Assembly (NCBI RefSeq): GCF_003148625.1
Contig: NZ_QGGO01000016.1
Location: 62,001 to 126,000 of the forward strand
DNA from: Arcicella aurantiaca
Lineage (GTDB): Bacteria; Bacteroidota; Bacteroidia; Cytophagales; Spirosomataceae
DNA: 64,000 nucleotides
Reading direction: 5' to 3'
Shown in pieces: positions 9,281-18,304 of the stretch. The notes beneath the pieces were generated by a model that was given only the letters and a program-made list of their open reading frames with translations, was not told where the DNA came from and did not search any database. Position 1 is the first letter of the stretch, and each line of letters opens with the position of its first letter. The position numbers were made by a program, and so were the translations under genes.

Positions 9281-9729
9281 ATATACTTGAAATAGATTTA
9301 CTGGTGAATGTTGACAATGTAGCTAATTTTCTACCTCAACAAGCCCCTTTTATCATGGTTGATTCATTGTTAGAAACAACTGAAAATACCGCAATCTCGC
9401 AATTTTTAGTCAAATCAGATAATGTTTTAGTGAATGATGGCATTTTGCAAGAGTCGGGTTTGATAGAAAATATTGCTCAAACAATTGCCCTAAAAGCAGG
9501 CTATGAGTCGGTTTTGAGAAATGAAAAACCACAAGTTGGTTTTATTGTACAAATCAAAGACTTATCCATTCTTGATTTTCCAAAAATTGGCGATGTTATC
9601 ACAACAAAAATTGAAATTTTAATGAATTTACAACAAATGTTAGTGATAAAAGGCGAGTCGTTTTGTGATGAAAAAGTTTTGGCAATCTGCGAAATGAGAG
9701 TTTTTTTAGATAATCCCACAAAAGCATGA
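9277..9729 (+). CDS. FabZ-like hotdog dehydratase (first of pair)
   Basis: This 150-residue protein begins with LPQQAPFIMVDSLLE, the FabA/FabZ-like opening in which (H/Q)xxPF precedes the substrate tunnel. GILQESGLIENIAQTIAL follows and corresponds to the central helix. This variant is typical of ApeP/ApeI-like 3-hydroxyacyl-ACP dehydratases in aryl-polyene operons. It overlaps both neighbours by 4 bp. It should remove water from the 3-hydroxyacyl-ACP to build the conjugated chain. Confidence 0.75.
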   Translation: MNILEIDLLVNVDNVANFLPQQAPFIMVDSLLETTENTAISQFLVKSDNVLVNDGILQESGLIENIAQTIALKAGYESVLRNEKPQVGFIVQIKDLSILDFPKIGDVITTKIEILMNLQQMLVIKGESFCDEKVLAICEMRVFLDNPTKA

Positions 9730-10100
9730 AAGCATTATTAGAGACTAATTTCGGGAAAATTCTGAGTACAGAAACACAAGAAAATAAAGTGATTTTTGAA
9801 GTTTCTCTGAATGCAAAACATGATATTTACCAAGGGCATTTTCCTTTCAAACCTATCGTCCCAGGTGTTTGTACTTTGCAATTGGTCAGAGAGTTATTGG
9901 AAATTCATTTGGGTAAAAAACTTAGGTTTTCAAGTTCTAAAAACGTAAAATTTAGCGGAATGATTGACCCCAATACAACGCCCCAAATAACCGTAGAAAT
10001 TCAAAATTTAACTACTGATTCTACCCAAAAAATTAAAGCAAGCGTATTCTGTAAAGAACAAACATTTTGTAAATACGATGGTGAGTACGTAATGCAATAA
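9726..10100 (+). CDS. FabZ-like hotdog dehydratase (second of pair)
   Basis: This 124-residue protein contains GHFPFKPIVPGVCTLQLVRE at about 40-60, the classical FabZ motif with the catalytic His in GHFP and the PGV turn. It is shorter than housekeeping FabZ but keeps the core hotdog elements. It is the last enzyme in the overlapping run (ATGA overlap with the preceding gene). It may act as a heterodimer with its neighbour. Confidence 0.82.
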   Translation: MKALLETNFGKILSTETQENKVIFEVSLNAKHDIYQGHFPFKPIVPGVCTLQLVRELLEIHLGKKLRFSSSKNVKFSGMIDPNTTPQITVEIQNLTTDSTQKIKASVFCKEQTFCKYDGEYVMQ

Positions 10101-10193
10101 AGTGAAGTGATTTTTGATTAAACCGCTGATTCATAAATAATTAAATGCAATAACTTCTAAGTCTGGTTTAACAAAACTGTAATAATTTTCTAA

Positions 10194-12548
10194 ATGAAAA
10201 AGGTACTTTTCTTATCAATTATCTTCATAGTGGGGATATTGGCAAACCTCAAAGCACAAGATGAGGAAACTCAAATGTTAAGAGGCAAAATTGTAGATTC
10301 TCAATCAAAAACTCCTTTGATTGGTGTAAATGTTATCATTGTTGGCACTGAACCTCTGAAAGGCGGAAGCACAGATAACGAAGGTATTTTCAGAATTAAA
10401 AATACGCCACTTGGTAGAAATTTAATCAAAATTTCATCGGTTGGCTACAAAGAAATTACTTTGTCAAATATCGTTGTTACGGCTGGAAAACAAACCGTTT
10501 TGGATATTGAAATGGAGGAGCAAATTACGCTTGGAAATGAAATTGTGGTCACGGCTGCTCGCTCCAAAACGTCCATCGAAAAAGGAATGGTTTCGGTAAG
10601 TGGCAAAACTTTTGACATTGAAGATACTCGCAGATTTTCGGGTAGTAGAAATGACCCTTCTCGCATGGTTGCCAATTTTGCGGGAGTTGTTGGCAATAGT
10701 GATGCTCGCAATGACATTATTATCCGAGGAAACGCTCCAACGGGTTTACTTTGGCGTTTTGAAGGAATTGATATTCCAAATCCAAGCCATTTTGGAGCTT
10801 TGGGTGCAACAGGTGGACCAGTTACCATGCTGAATAATAACCTTTTAGCTCGTTCATCTTTTTTAACGGGTGCTTTCCCTGCCAATTATGGCAATGCTAT
10901 TGCAGGTGTTTTTGATTTACAATTGCGGACAGGCAATAACGAAAAGCGAGAATATACAGGTCAAGTTGGATTTAATGGTGTAGAATTAGGAGCAGAAGGA
11001 GCTTTTTCAAAAACCTCAAAAGCGTCCTATTTAGTTAATTATCGTTATTCAATGTTGGGTTTATTACAAAAAATAGGCTTAAACTTTGGCACAGGCACAA
11101 ATACACCAAAATATCAAGATTTGTCTTTTAAACTTGATTTCCCTACTGAAAAAGCAGGACGATTTACGGTTTTCGGAATGGGTGGAACAAGTGGTATTAT
11201 CAACAAACCTGATTCGAGTGGTACAAAAGATTTTTATAGTAATTCAAGTGAAAACACCACCTACGATACCCAAATGGGCGTTTTAGGACTTGGACACACG
11301 TATTATCTCAATAATTTTTCTTTCTTAAAAACGACTGTCGCTATTTCTGGAAACGCCGTACAAAGTGCCACAGATTCTGTTGCAAACAAGTTATTGATAG
11401 CTAAATATAGAAGTAATTCAAGTCAAGATAAAATCTCGTTTCATACGGCTTTGACTAATAAATTGAATGCTTCGCAGACCTTAGTCATTGGTGTAATGGC
11501 TGACAGACTTGGCGTTAATTATTCTGATAGTGCGTTGGTTTCGAAGAATTATTTTAAGAAATTAAGAGAATTTGAAGGTAGCACTTATTTGCTCAGAGCT
11601 TACGGAAATTGGCAATGGAAAGTGATGGATAAATTGGTCATCAACACAGGTGCATACATTCAGCACTTTGGACTCAATAAAACGACTTCCTTTGAGCCAC
11701 GTTTGGGACTACGTTTTTCGCCTTCACAAAATCATACTTTCAGCTTCGGAATTGGGCGACATAGCCAATTACAAGACTTAGCGATTTATTTTAATAATTT
11801 GAAAAATGATAATGGATATGCTCGACCAAATGAAAATTTAGGCTTTACTATGAGCAATCAAGCCGTATTTGGATACGAAACTTTCGTGAGCAAAAACACC
11901 AAATTAAAGGCTGAGGCATATTATCAAGCACTTTCAGACGTACCCGTTCAAACGCAATCATCTGCATATTCTGTGTTGAATGAAGGAGCTAATTTTGAGT
12001 CTCCAACGGTTACTAATTTGGTCAATAAAGGTTCGGGCAAAAATTACGGAGTGGAGCTAACCATTGAAAGAAATTTTATCAATAATTATTACTTTTTAGG
12101 CACCTTATCGCTTTATGAAAGTACCTATAAAGGAAGCGACGGAGTAGAACGCAATACGGCATTTAATGGAAATTACGTAGGAAATATCTTGGCTGGACGA
12201 GAATTTAAAGTGAGTAAAAGAGGCACTTTTGCCATTGATTTTAAAGTAACCGCAACGGGAGGAAAACGCTACACGCCTTTTGACATTGAGAAGTCTTTGA
12301 AAGAGAAAAAAGTTTATTATACCGACGACATCAACGGGGCAAAAATGAAAGATTATATGAGAGCAGATTTGAAAATTCTCTTTCGTTTAAATCGTAAAAA
12401 AGTGATGGAAGAATGGTTTTTAGACTTACAAAATATCACAGGACGAGCTAATATTTATTCTCAAAAATTAGACCCTGTTGCCAAAACATTAGTTTATTCT
12501 ACACAACAAGGATTTTATCCGACCTTTAATTACCGTATTCAGTTTTAA
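10194..12548 (+). CDS. TonB-dependent outer-membrane receptor
   Basis: This 784-residue protein has a signal peptide (MKKVLFLSIIFIVGILANLKAQ), a carboxypeptidase-like regulatory domain at about 28-110 (GKIVDSQSKTPLIGVNVII, STDNEGIFRI), a plug domain at about 120-250, and a long beta-barrel ending in the aromatic YPTFNYRIQF. The TonB box is not obvious. It lies 93 bp after the dehydratases. It could export-couple or take up a product or ligand related to the polyene, or be independent. Function is by family only. Confidence 0.9.
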   Translation: MKKVLFLSIIFIVGILANLKAQDEETQMLRGKIVDSQSKTPLIGVNVIIVGTEPLKGGSTDNEGIFRIKNTPLGRNLIKISSVGYKEITLSNIVVTAGKQTVLDIEMEEQITLGNEIVVTAARSKTSIEKGMVSVSGKTFDIEDTRRFSGSRNDPSRMVANFAGVVGNSDARNDIIIRGNAPTGLLWRFEGIDIPNPSHFGALGATGGPVTMLNNNLLARSSFLTGAFPANYGNAIAGVFDLQLRTGNNEKREYTGQVGFNGVELGAEGAFSKTSKASYLVNYRYSMLGLLQKIGLNFGTGTNTPKYQDLSFKLDFPTEKAGRFTVFGMGGTSGIINKPDSSGTKDFYSNSSENTTYDTQMGVLGLGHTYYLNNFSFLKTTVAISGNAVQSATDSVANKLLIAKYRSNSSQDKISFHTALTNKLNASQTLVIGVMADRLGVNYSDSALVSKNYFKKLREFEGSTYLLRAYGNWQWKVMDKLVINTGAYIQHFGLNKTTSFEPRLGLRFSPSQNHTFSFGIGRHSQLQDLAIYFNNLKNDNGYARPNENLGFTMSNQAVFGYETFVSKNTKLKAEAYYQALSDVPVQTQSSAYSVLNEGANFESPTVTNLVNKGSGKNYGVELTIERNFINNYYFLGTLSLYESTYKGSDGVERNTAFNGNYVGNILAGREFKVSKRGTFAIDFKVTATGGKRYTPFDIEKSLKEKKVYYTDDINGAKMKDYMRADLKILFRLNRKKVMEEWFLDLQNITGRANIYSQKLDPVAKTLVYSTQQGFYPTFNYRIQF

Positions 12549-12639
12549 AGATTTTAAGTAGGTGTTGGGATTTAGGGATTAGGATTTAGTGTTTTTATAC
12601 AATTGATTATCAATGATTTATAAAATTATAACCCCTACT

Positions 12640-12774
12640 TAATTCTACTTTGGCACTTTAAATAAATGGGGAAAATTTGAATTTGGGGAACTTCCCGAAA
12701 GTTCAAAACTTTCGGGAAGTTGAACGGCAAATACCCAAATTTCCATCTTTTTTTAAGTGCCAAAATAGAATTAA
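12640..12774. repeat. TIR hairpin element, TAATTCTACTTTGGCACT family, copy 1
   Basis: The ends TAATTCTACTTTGGCACTTTA (12640-12660) and its near reverse complement (about 12752-12774) enclose an inner palindrome built from CTTCCCGAAAGTT and AACTTTCGGGAAG. A second copy with the same ends lies at 16840-17171. No coding capacity is visible. It resembles a MITE or REP-type element. It lies between the TonB receptor and the DUF2306 gene. Just upstream, at 12563-12594, a GGGATTTAGGGATTAGG tract is seen. Confidence 0.8.
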
Positions 12775-12815
12775 ACACTTAAAGAGAATTAGCTCATGTA
12801 TAAATCTGATTATTT

Positions 12816-13565
12816 ATGGAGACTATCTTAAAAATTGACCTTTACTTGCACATTGCCGCAGGTACAGTTGCCTTGATAACTGGTATGATTGCCATTTTTG
12901 CCCAAAAAGGAGGATTGGTACATCGCAAGGCGGGGCAATGGTATTTTTTTGCCATGATAACCGTTTGTATTACGGCTCTGATACGTTTTAGACTGTCGCC
13001 AAGTATTATTTTTTTAACGATGATTGCCATTTTTAGTTTTTATCTCAACTTTTCGGGAAAGAGAATTTTAGCTTTCAAAAGTAAAACTGCAAAATATCAA
13101 AGGGTTGATTGGACGATGGCGTATCTCACCTTAATTTGTGGAATATTGATGGTGGTATCGAGTGGCTATTATTTCTTCTCAGCAAACAATGTGGTACTAA
13201 GTATTTTGTTTGCTATCTTCGGTTTATTCTGTATTTCTATTGCCAGAATGGATATTTTAAGGTTTAAAGGAAAAATAGAAGTCGAAAAAATGCACTGGTT
13301 TTTTCAACATATTGGTCGGATGATGGGTTCTTATGCAGCCACCGTAACGGCTTTTGTCATCACGAATAATCATGGTTTTTTCCCCGATTTAGTCGTTTGG
13401 ATTGCCCCAGGTGTAATCATTGGTTTTTTATCAGATGTTTGGGCAAATCGTTACCGAAAAGACTATGGAATTCCGATTATTCCAGTGTTGCCAGTCAGAA
13501 TTTTACATCGGTTTTTAGAGACATTCAAACAGTTGAATGGTAGCGTTTTAAGTTTCTTTAAATAA
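12816..13565 (+). CDS. DUF2306-like multi-pass membrane protein
   Basis: This 249-residue protein has about seven hydrophobic segments. It begins with YLHIAAGTVALITGMIAIF, the hydrophobic H-x-x-x-G opening typical of DUF2306 proteins. An HRKAGQWYF loop and a later HIGRMMGSY follow, and these histidines are reminiscent of membrane heme or quinone proteins. No enzyme activity can be named. It follows a repeat element and precedes another membrane-associated gene by 32 bp. Confidence 0.6.
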   Translation: METILKIDLYLHIAAGTVALITGMIAIFAQKGGLVHRKAGQWYFFAMITVCITALIRFRLSPSIIFLTMIAIFSFYLNFSGKRILAFKSKTAKYQRVDWTMAYLTLICGILMVVSSGYYFFSANNVVLSILFAIFGLFCISIARMDILRFKGKIEVEKMHWFFQHIGRMMGSYAATVTAFVITNNHGFFPDLVVWIAPGVIIGFLSDVWANRYRKDYGIPIIPVLPVRILHRFLETFKQLNGSVLSFFK

Positions 13566-13597
13566 ACATAATAGCCAGATTATCAAGTATATAATAA

Positions 13598-14797
13598 ATG
13601 AATACTATGAAGAAAATAATCTTTATTCTACTCTTGTGCCAAATCAATTTATTTGCCCAAGACTACCATTTTTTCAAAGGTCAAGTTCTTGATTTAGCAT
13701 CTCAAACACCCATTGAAGGGGCTCATATTCGTATCGGTACTATCGGAACGGCAACCAATGAAAAAGGCGATTTTTTATTAAAAATTCCTGTTAAATTATT
13801 GAATGCTCAGCTTACGGTTTCAAGTATTGGTTATAAAAATTATACTCAACAAATCCAGAAATCAGATACTACGTTTCAAAAAATTGCTTTAGAATCAAGT
13901 GCAGTCGCTCTCAACGAAGTAAAAGTTTATAGCAGTGCATTAGCCATCGTGAAAAGTGCCATTAAAGAAATTGATAATAATTATTTTTCATCGCCTACTT
14001 TATTGACAGGATTTTACAGAGAAGTTTCTCAAGACCCTAACACTTTAAATTACAAATACTTAGCAGAAGCAGTTTTAGAAGTTTTCAAACCTTCGTATCA
14101 GTCGTCGGCAGATGGGACAATCCATATTTTGCAATCTCGTAAAAAAGAATTTATGGTTTTAGATTCTATGCAAACGTTCTTCAATTCAGGTACATTTTTG
14201 CCTATAACTTTTGATATTGTTCAACAAAAAATATCGTTTATGAATCCCGATGATGTAGAAAAATTCAAGTTTGATGTACAAGACGTTACCACTTTAGATA
14301 ATCAAGACGTTTACGTGATTTCGTTTAGTCCGAAGAATGAAGAAGATGCTGCTTTGCAAGGGAAATTGTACATCAACACGCAGGATAACGCCTTTGTGGG
14401 TATTGATTGTGCTTCTAATAATGCGGCTCTTCAAAAAAATAGTAAGGAGAAAAATAAATATTCTACCATTTTTAAAGGTAAAGAAACGAAGGTTCGTTAC
14501 GAGAAAATTGAAGGGAAATATTATCTCCAAAGCGTGGCTCATACCATGACTTTGAATAGAATTGTGAAAGGAAAAGCAGAAGATTTCAGACTCGCTTTAG
14601 AATTTACAACGACCGATATTGCAACGCAAGAGGTAAAGAAACCGAAAAATCTTCCAAAAGCTCATCGCTCAGACGTTTTCTTGAAAGCAGTAGGAGCAAT
14701 GGATGAAAACTTTTGGGGAAATTATACAACCGTCCTGCAAAATATCCCTCAGCAAGAACAAGCAAGTATATTGTCGAAACAAACTTTTCAGAAGTAA
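13598..14797 (+). CDS. Exported protein with carboxypeptidase-like regulatory domain
   Basis: This protein of about 399 residues has a signal peptide ending near FAQD. A CarboxypepD_reg-like beta-sandwich follows at about 24-110 (GQVLDLASQTPIEGAHIRI, TNEKGDFLLKI, SSIGYKNY). The remaining 280 residues resemble the periplasmic N-terminal part of Bacteroidota outer-membrane assembly-type (DUF5686-like) proteins but lack the beta-barrel. The start could be 13598 or the second Met at 13607. It is the last gene of the plus-strand block. Role unknown. Confidence 0.65.
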   Translation: MNTMKKIIFILLLCQINLFAQDYHFFKGQVLDLASQTPIEGAHIRIGTIGTATNEKGDFLLKIPVKLLNAQLTVSSIGYKNYTQQIQKSDTTFQKIALESSAVALNEVKVYSSALAIVKSAIKEIDNNYFSSPTLLTGFYREVSQDPNTLNYKYLAEAVLEVFKPSYQSSADGTIHILQSRKKEFMVLDSMQTFFNSGTFLPITFDIVQQKISFMNPDDVEKFKFDVQDVTTLDNQDVYVISFSPKNEEDAALQGKLYINTQDNAFVGIDCASNNAALQKNSKEKNKYSTIFKGKETKVRYEKIEGKYYLQSVAHTMTLNRIVKGKAEDFRLALEFTTTDIATQEVKKPKNLPKAHRSDVFLKAVGAMDENFWGNYTTVLQNIPQQEQASILSKQTFQK

Positions 14798-14806
14798 GTC
14801 AGATAA

Positions 14807-15066
14807 GTTTAAACTTTCTCTTTCGACAAGGTGTCCCCGAATAAAATCAAGTCTTTTAGAATCCTTCAAACCAAAATTTTATCAACGTAGTTCTGCTATC
14901 GGTTTCACTGGGAGATTTTAGTTCAAAGATTTCAAAACAGAAAGTTTAAACAGGTTCTTTGTTAAACTTCCCGAAAATCCCCTGCGGGAAGGAACTTTCG
15001 GGAAGAAAAGCCTACGTTTTATACTTTTTGAAAGCTCCTTACTCGCAATGGATTTTCGGGAAGTTT
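14807..15066. repeat. Inverted-repeat cluster between convergent genes
   Basis: The segment AGTTTAAACTTTCT near 14807-14820 and its complement near 14938-14952 form one inverted pair. Downstream, CTTCCCGAAA, the internal palindrome CCCTGCGGGAAGG, ACTTTCGGGAAG and TTTTCGGGAAGTTT give further members of the GGGAAG hairpin family up to 15066. It separates the plus-strand block from the minus-strand cysE. Open frames here are products of the repeats. It probably also serves as a terminator. Confidence 0.55.
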
Positions 15067-15094
15067 AAGAAGACATTGTCAAGAAAATGGTTGT

Positions 15095-15991
15095 TTAAAG
15101 AGAAAATGAAGCCTTTACCATTACTCTTCCCTTTCTTTTCAATATTACATTTACCCAGTTGAATTTCGTAATCAATCCTTTTAAAAGGACTGTAATACCA
15201 CCCAGATTTGTTTGTTGAAAAGGTAAAATTATTTCTTCGTGGTTATCATTTACCCAAATACATTCATCAATGACTTTTAAGTTTCTTCCTTCGATATCTA
15301 TTTGTTCTTTTGTAAGAGCAGAAATAGAATCAATTTTGACAGAATCATAATCACGGTAAGTCTCCACGATAGCCTTGCAATAGGAAATGGAGTTGTCATC
15401 TAAGTCATAATCAATTCGACAATCCGCACCCACTTTTACATGATTACCAATAGAAACTGCACCCAAAATTTTAACATTTGCAGCACACTCAAAAAAATCT
15501 CCAATTATTGGATGCCTTTGGTGACCCGCCCGATTATCCGCAATTCCATTTGCACCCAAAACTACTCCATTGAGTAAATAGGCATATTTTCCCACAATTG
15601 ATGTTTCTCCAATAACAATACCTGTGCCGTGGTCAATGACAAGTCCAATCCCAAATTTTGCAGCAGGATGAATCTCTATGCCTGAAAATGATTTAGCGTT
15701 TTCACTAATCATACGGGCAACCGTGATATAGGAATAGTCTAAATTGAGTAATGTATGGGCTACCCGATACCAAAGAACCGCCTTGAAAGTCAGGTAACTA
15801 TCCAAGACATAGCGATGATTTTTGGCGGCAGGGTCACGACTAACATAAGCATCCAAATCGGTTTCAATTAATTCGATGAGTGGTATCAAAAAGTGTTCTG
15901 ATTTAAACGTTGAATCCTTTAAGAAGTGTTTATCGTAAACCTCAAAAATCATTTGAAGTATTTGTAAATGTATTTGGTTTAGTTTTTTCAT
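15095..15991 (-). CDS. cysE: Serine O-acetyltransferase
   Basis: About 298 residues from the ATG at 15991; an upstream start would run into the neighbouring AlaX-like gene. A helical N-terminal domain (RDPAAKNHRYVLDSYLTFKAVLWYRVAHTLL) precedes the left-handed beta-helix hexapeptide region. That region contains GIEIHPAAKFGIGLVIDHGTGIVIGET and GHQRHPIIGD, including the active-site Asp-His of the SAT family. It makes O-acetylserine from serine and acetyl-CoA. It is longer at the C-terminus than short CysE forms and resembles the SatA/EpsC-type family. It lies 16 bp behind the AlaX-like gene and near cysM, so an operonic supply of O-acetylserine is likely. Confidence 0.88.
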   Translation of the reverse strand: MKKLNQIHLQILQMIFEVYDKHFLKDSTFKSEHFLIPLIELIETDLDAYVSRDPAAKNHRYVLDSYLTFKAVLWYRVAHTLLNLDYSYITVARMISENAKSFSGIEIHPAAKFGIGLVIDHGTGIVIGETSIVGKYAYLLNGVVLGANGIADNRAGHQRHPIIGDFFECAANVKILGAVSIGNHVKVGADCRIDYDLDDNSISYCKAIVETYRDYDSVKIDSISALTKEQIDIEGRNLKVIDECIWVNDNHEEIILPFQQTNLGGITVLLKGLITKFNWVNVILKRKGRVMVKASFSL

Positions 15992-16007
15992 GGGTTTAAT
16001 TTTTAGA

Positions 16008-16757
16008 TTATGAGACGAAGAGTTCTTTTCTAAAAATAGCATTAGGGAAACTAAAAGAAACTCGTTGCATATTAGTGCCAAGACTTTTTTTAGAAGTCAT
16101 TACTTCTCCAACATCGCCAAGGCTTGGTAGATGCGTACCACCACAACAATAAGTGGTGTCTCCTGTTTGCCAATACATAGCCTCTGGTTCGGTAGGATGG
16201 GCAAAGGTTTTGGCTTCCCAATTTTCTTTTATAAGCTGATTGGTATATTCACGAGCTTCGATAATTTGTTCATCAGTAAATTTATCCTCCAGCATGAAAT
16301 CTAAGCGAGCTTTTTCGGGAGAAATATGACAACCCCTGATTGAGCGATAAATATCTGGTTTTATTCTTTCTAAGCCCATCAAAACAACGTGGATTCCTGT
16401 GTGGCTTACACATAAACGATTTCTCCGTTCTATATCAATGAATATTTTTATGGACTGTCCAATTTTAAATTTGCCCAAATCTTCTTGTGAAACCTTATGA
16501 TAAACAGGTGTTTCAATTTGGATAGATGGAAAATCTTTTATCAATAATAATCTACCATATCCTTTTTGAACATCGGTAAATACAGCTTGTGCATCGTCTG
16601 TGATGAGCATTCCAGCGTCAGAGATTTGTCCGCCTCCCTCAGCAAAAGCTACGGTAACGTCCGTCGCAATACCCTTTTCGGGGTGAATTTCAGTAACTAT
16701 TGCTTCGCAAGCAGATAAATATGGTTGTTGTAAATGTAATCTATGTGTTTTTTTCAT
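16008..16757 (-). CDS. Alanyl-tRNA editing (AlaX-like) protein
   Basis: This 249-residue protein matches the AlaRS second additional domain. It has FAEGGGQISDAGML at about 40, a zinc motif counterpart SHTGIHVVLMGLERI (HxxxH) at about 118, and YCCGGTHLPSLGDVGEV (CxxxH) at about 205. The family hydrolyses Ser- or Gly-mischarged tRNA-Ala in trans. Its place between cysE and cysM is unusual. The AlaX fold also recurs in cysteine and serine metabolism clusters, so a small-molecule role is possible but not shown. Confidence 0.8.
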   Translation of the reverse strand: MKKTHRLHLQQPYLSACEAIVTEIHPEKGIATDVTVAFAEGGGQISDAGMLITDDAQAVFTDVQKGYGRLLLIKDFPSIQIETPVYHKVSQEDLGKFKIGQSIKIFIDIERRNRLCVSHTGIHVVLMGLERIKPDIYRSIRGCHISPEKARLDFMLEDKFTDEQIIEAREYTNQLIKENWEAKTFAHPTEPEAMYWQTGDTTYCCGGTHLPSLGDVGEVMTSKKSLGTNMQRVSFSFPNAIFRKELFVS

Positions 16758-16839
16758 GGCTGTAAACGGTTAAATTAATTGTCTATAAGTAGGGGTAATT
16801 GTCAATCGGTTGAGGTTTATAATTTTCCTAAGACTTACC

Positions 16840-17171
16840 TAATTCTACTTTGGCACTTTAAAAAAAGATGGAAATTTGGGTATTTACCGTTCAACTTCCC
16901 GAAAGTTAAAAACTTTCGGGAAGTTCCTCCAAAAAGCCGTAGGTTTGACCCATCTTGTAGCCCCGAAATTCATTTCGGGGTGAAAATGACAAAACAAACC
17001 ATTGAGTTCCGTAGGAACGGTTCATCTAAACAAACCTTTAAATATCCTGTTCTTTCGGAACTTTGATTGAATTTTCGTTATTTCCCCGAAATAAATTTCG
17101 GGGCTACAAAATCTGCCGAGCCTACGGCTCTTTTTAGGGCAAAGTTTTAGAGTGCCAAAGTAGAAATAATT
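16840..17171. repeat. TIR hairpin element, TAATTCTACTTTGGCACT family, copy 2 with nested repeats
   Basis: Left end TAATTCTACTTTGGCACTTTA and right end AGTGCCAAAGTAGAA match copy 1 at 12640-12774. This copy is longer. Inside are the CTTCCCGAAAGTT/AACTTTCGGGAAG palindrome (about 16896-16925) and two CCCCGAAATnnATTTCGGGG palindromes (near 16962-16981 and 17083-17103) in opposite context. The interior appears to have gained a second hairpin element. It fills the gap between the AlaX-like gene and cysM. Confidence 0.8.
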
Positions 17172-17252
17172 AGTGTTAGTGAATTAGTGTTGTTATGTGA
17201 TTGATTATCAATTGGTTGTAATTTTTCAATTTAGTTTAAATTTGCACGATTC

Positions 17253-18203
17253 TTAATAATGAACATTTTTGATAGAATTTCGGTACTCATTATAATTATC
17301 GGCATAATACACACCGCTATCAGCAGAAATGGTCAGAATGGTTTTTCCTGAGCCAACATTACTTGCCAATTTCTTCGCTGCCAAGATATTAGCTCCACTA
17401 CTAATGCCTAAGAAAAGCCCTTCTGTTGTGTTGAGGTAGTCGCAAGTATCAATAGCTTCTGTGTAACTGATGTCTATCATATCATCTAAGATTTTCTCAT
17501 TCAGCGTACTTGGTTTTAGACCAACTCCCCAGCCTTGTATGCGATGTTTAACTGCTGTTCCTTTTACAACATCTGTGTTGGTGGGTTGAACACCAATGAT
17601 TTTAATGCTTGGATATTTTTCTTTGAGAGCTTTTCCCACACCGCTGATAGTGCCACCGCTACCAATGCCACAGACGAAATAATCTATTTTTTCTCCTCCT
17701 AATTGGTCAATAATTTCGGGACCTGTGTATAAATAATGTGCCTCAGGATTAGAAGAATTGTGTAATTGATTGGTAAAAAAATGAGTTTCTGGATTAGCTC
17801 TGGCTATTTCATTGGCTAAACGAAAATGAGCGTCATTGCCATTTTGTGAATTAGCCAAAATAACCTCAGCACCACGAGCTTCCAATAATTCTATTTTTGT
17901 TTTAGAGTAATTATCAGGCACAACAAATACACATTTATATTTATTCTTTGACATTAGCAATAAACCATTTGCCATACTGCCACCAGAACATTCTAATATT
18001 GTGCTACCCCAACTATATTGGCTGAGTAAACCTTTAGCTTCTGCCACTTCAATCATGTGTTTGGCTACTCTATCTTTAATAGAACCCGAAGGATTTCCAC
18101 CTTCAAGTTTTACTAAAACTCGGGCATGACTTTGATAGGTTGATACTTGCACAATTGGTGTTTGTCCAATTGCACTTTCTACGTTTGAGTAAATCGTTTT
18201 CAT
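17253..18203 (-). CDS. cysM: PLP-dependent cysteine synthase (CysM/CysK family)
   Basis: This 316-residue fold-type II PLP enzyme has the PLP lysine in GGNPSGSIKDRVAKHMIE (about 43). It also has the substrate loop ECSGGSMANGLLLM, the phosphate-binding GIGSGGTISGVGKAL, and an SSGANILAAKKL helix. It would replace the acetyl group of O-acetylserine with a sulfur nucleophile. The neighbouring rhodanese-E1 fusion, and a ubiquitin-like carrier at 24.7 kb, suggest a carrier thiocarboxylate as a possible sulfur donor, as in the CysO/CysM system. That donor choice is inferred. Confidence 0.88.
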   Translation of the reverse strand: MKTIYSNVESAIGQTPIVQVSTYQSHARVLVKLEGGNPSGSIKDRVAKHMIEVAEAKGLLSQYSWGSTILECSGGSMANGLLLMSKNKYKCVFVVPDNYSKTKIELLEARGAEVILANSQNGNDAHFRLANEIARANPETHFFTNQLHNSSNPEAHYLYTGPEIIDQLGGEKIDYFVCGIGSGGTISGVGKALKEKYPSIKIIGVQPTNTDVVKGTAVKHRIQGWGVGLKPSTLNEKILDDMIDISYTEAIDTCDYLNTTEGLFLGISSGANILAAKKLASNVGSGKTILTISADSGVYYADNYNEYRNSIKNVHY

Positions 18204-18304
18204 AGTTTTAAAAGTGATATTAAGATTAGAGATAACAGTTTTAATAGACGAATTCCATAATTAACACATTGGAAATAGAACTTGCCTGATTCAACAAAAC
18301 AGAT

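Noticed and set aside
14959-15162. Short open frame on the plus strand
   Set aside because: It is made of GGGAAG repeat sequence and overlaps the end of cysE; no protein-like composition.
16779-17066. Short open frame between the AlaX-like gene and cysM
   Set aside because: It lies inside the GGCACT TIR element and its nested palindromes.
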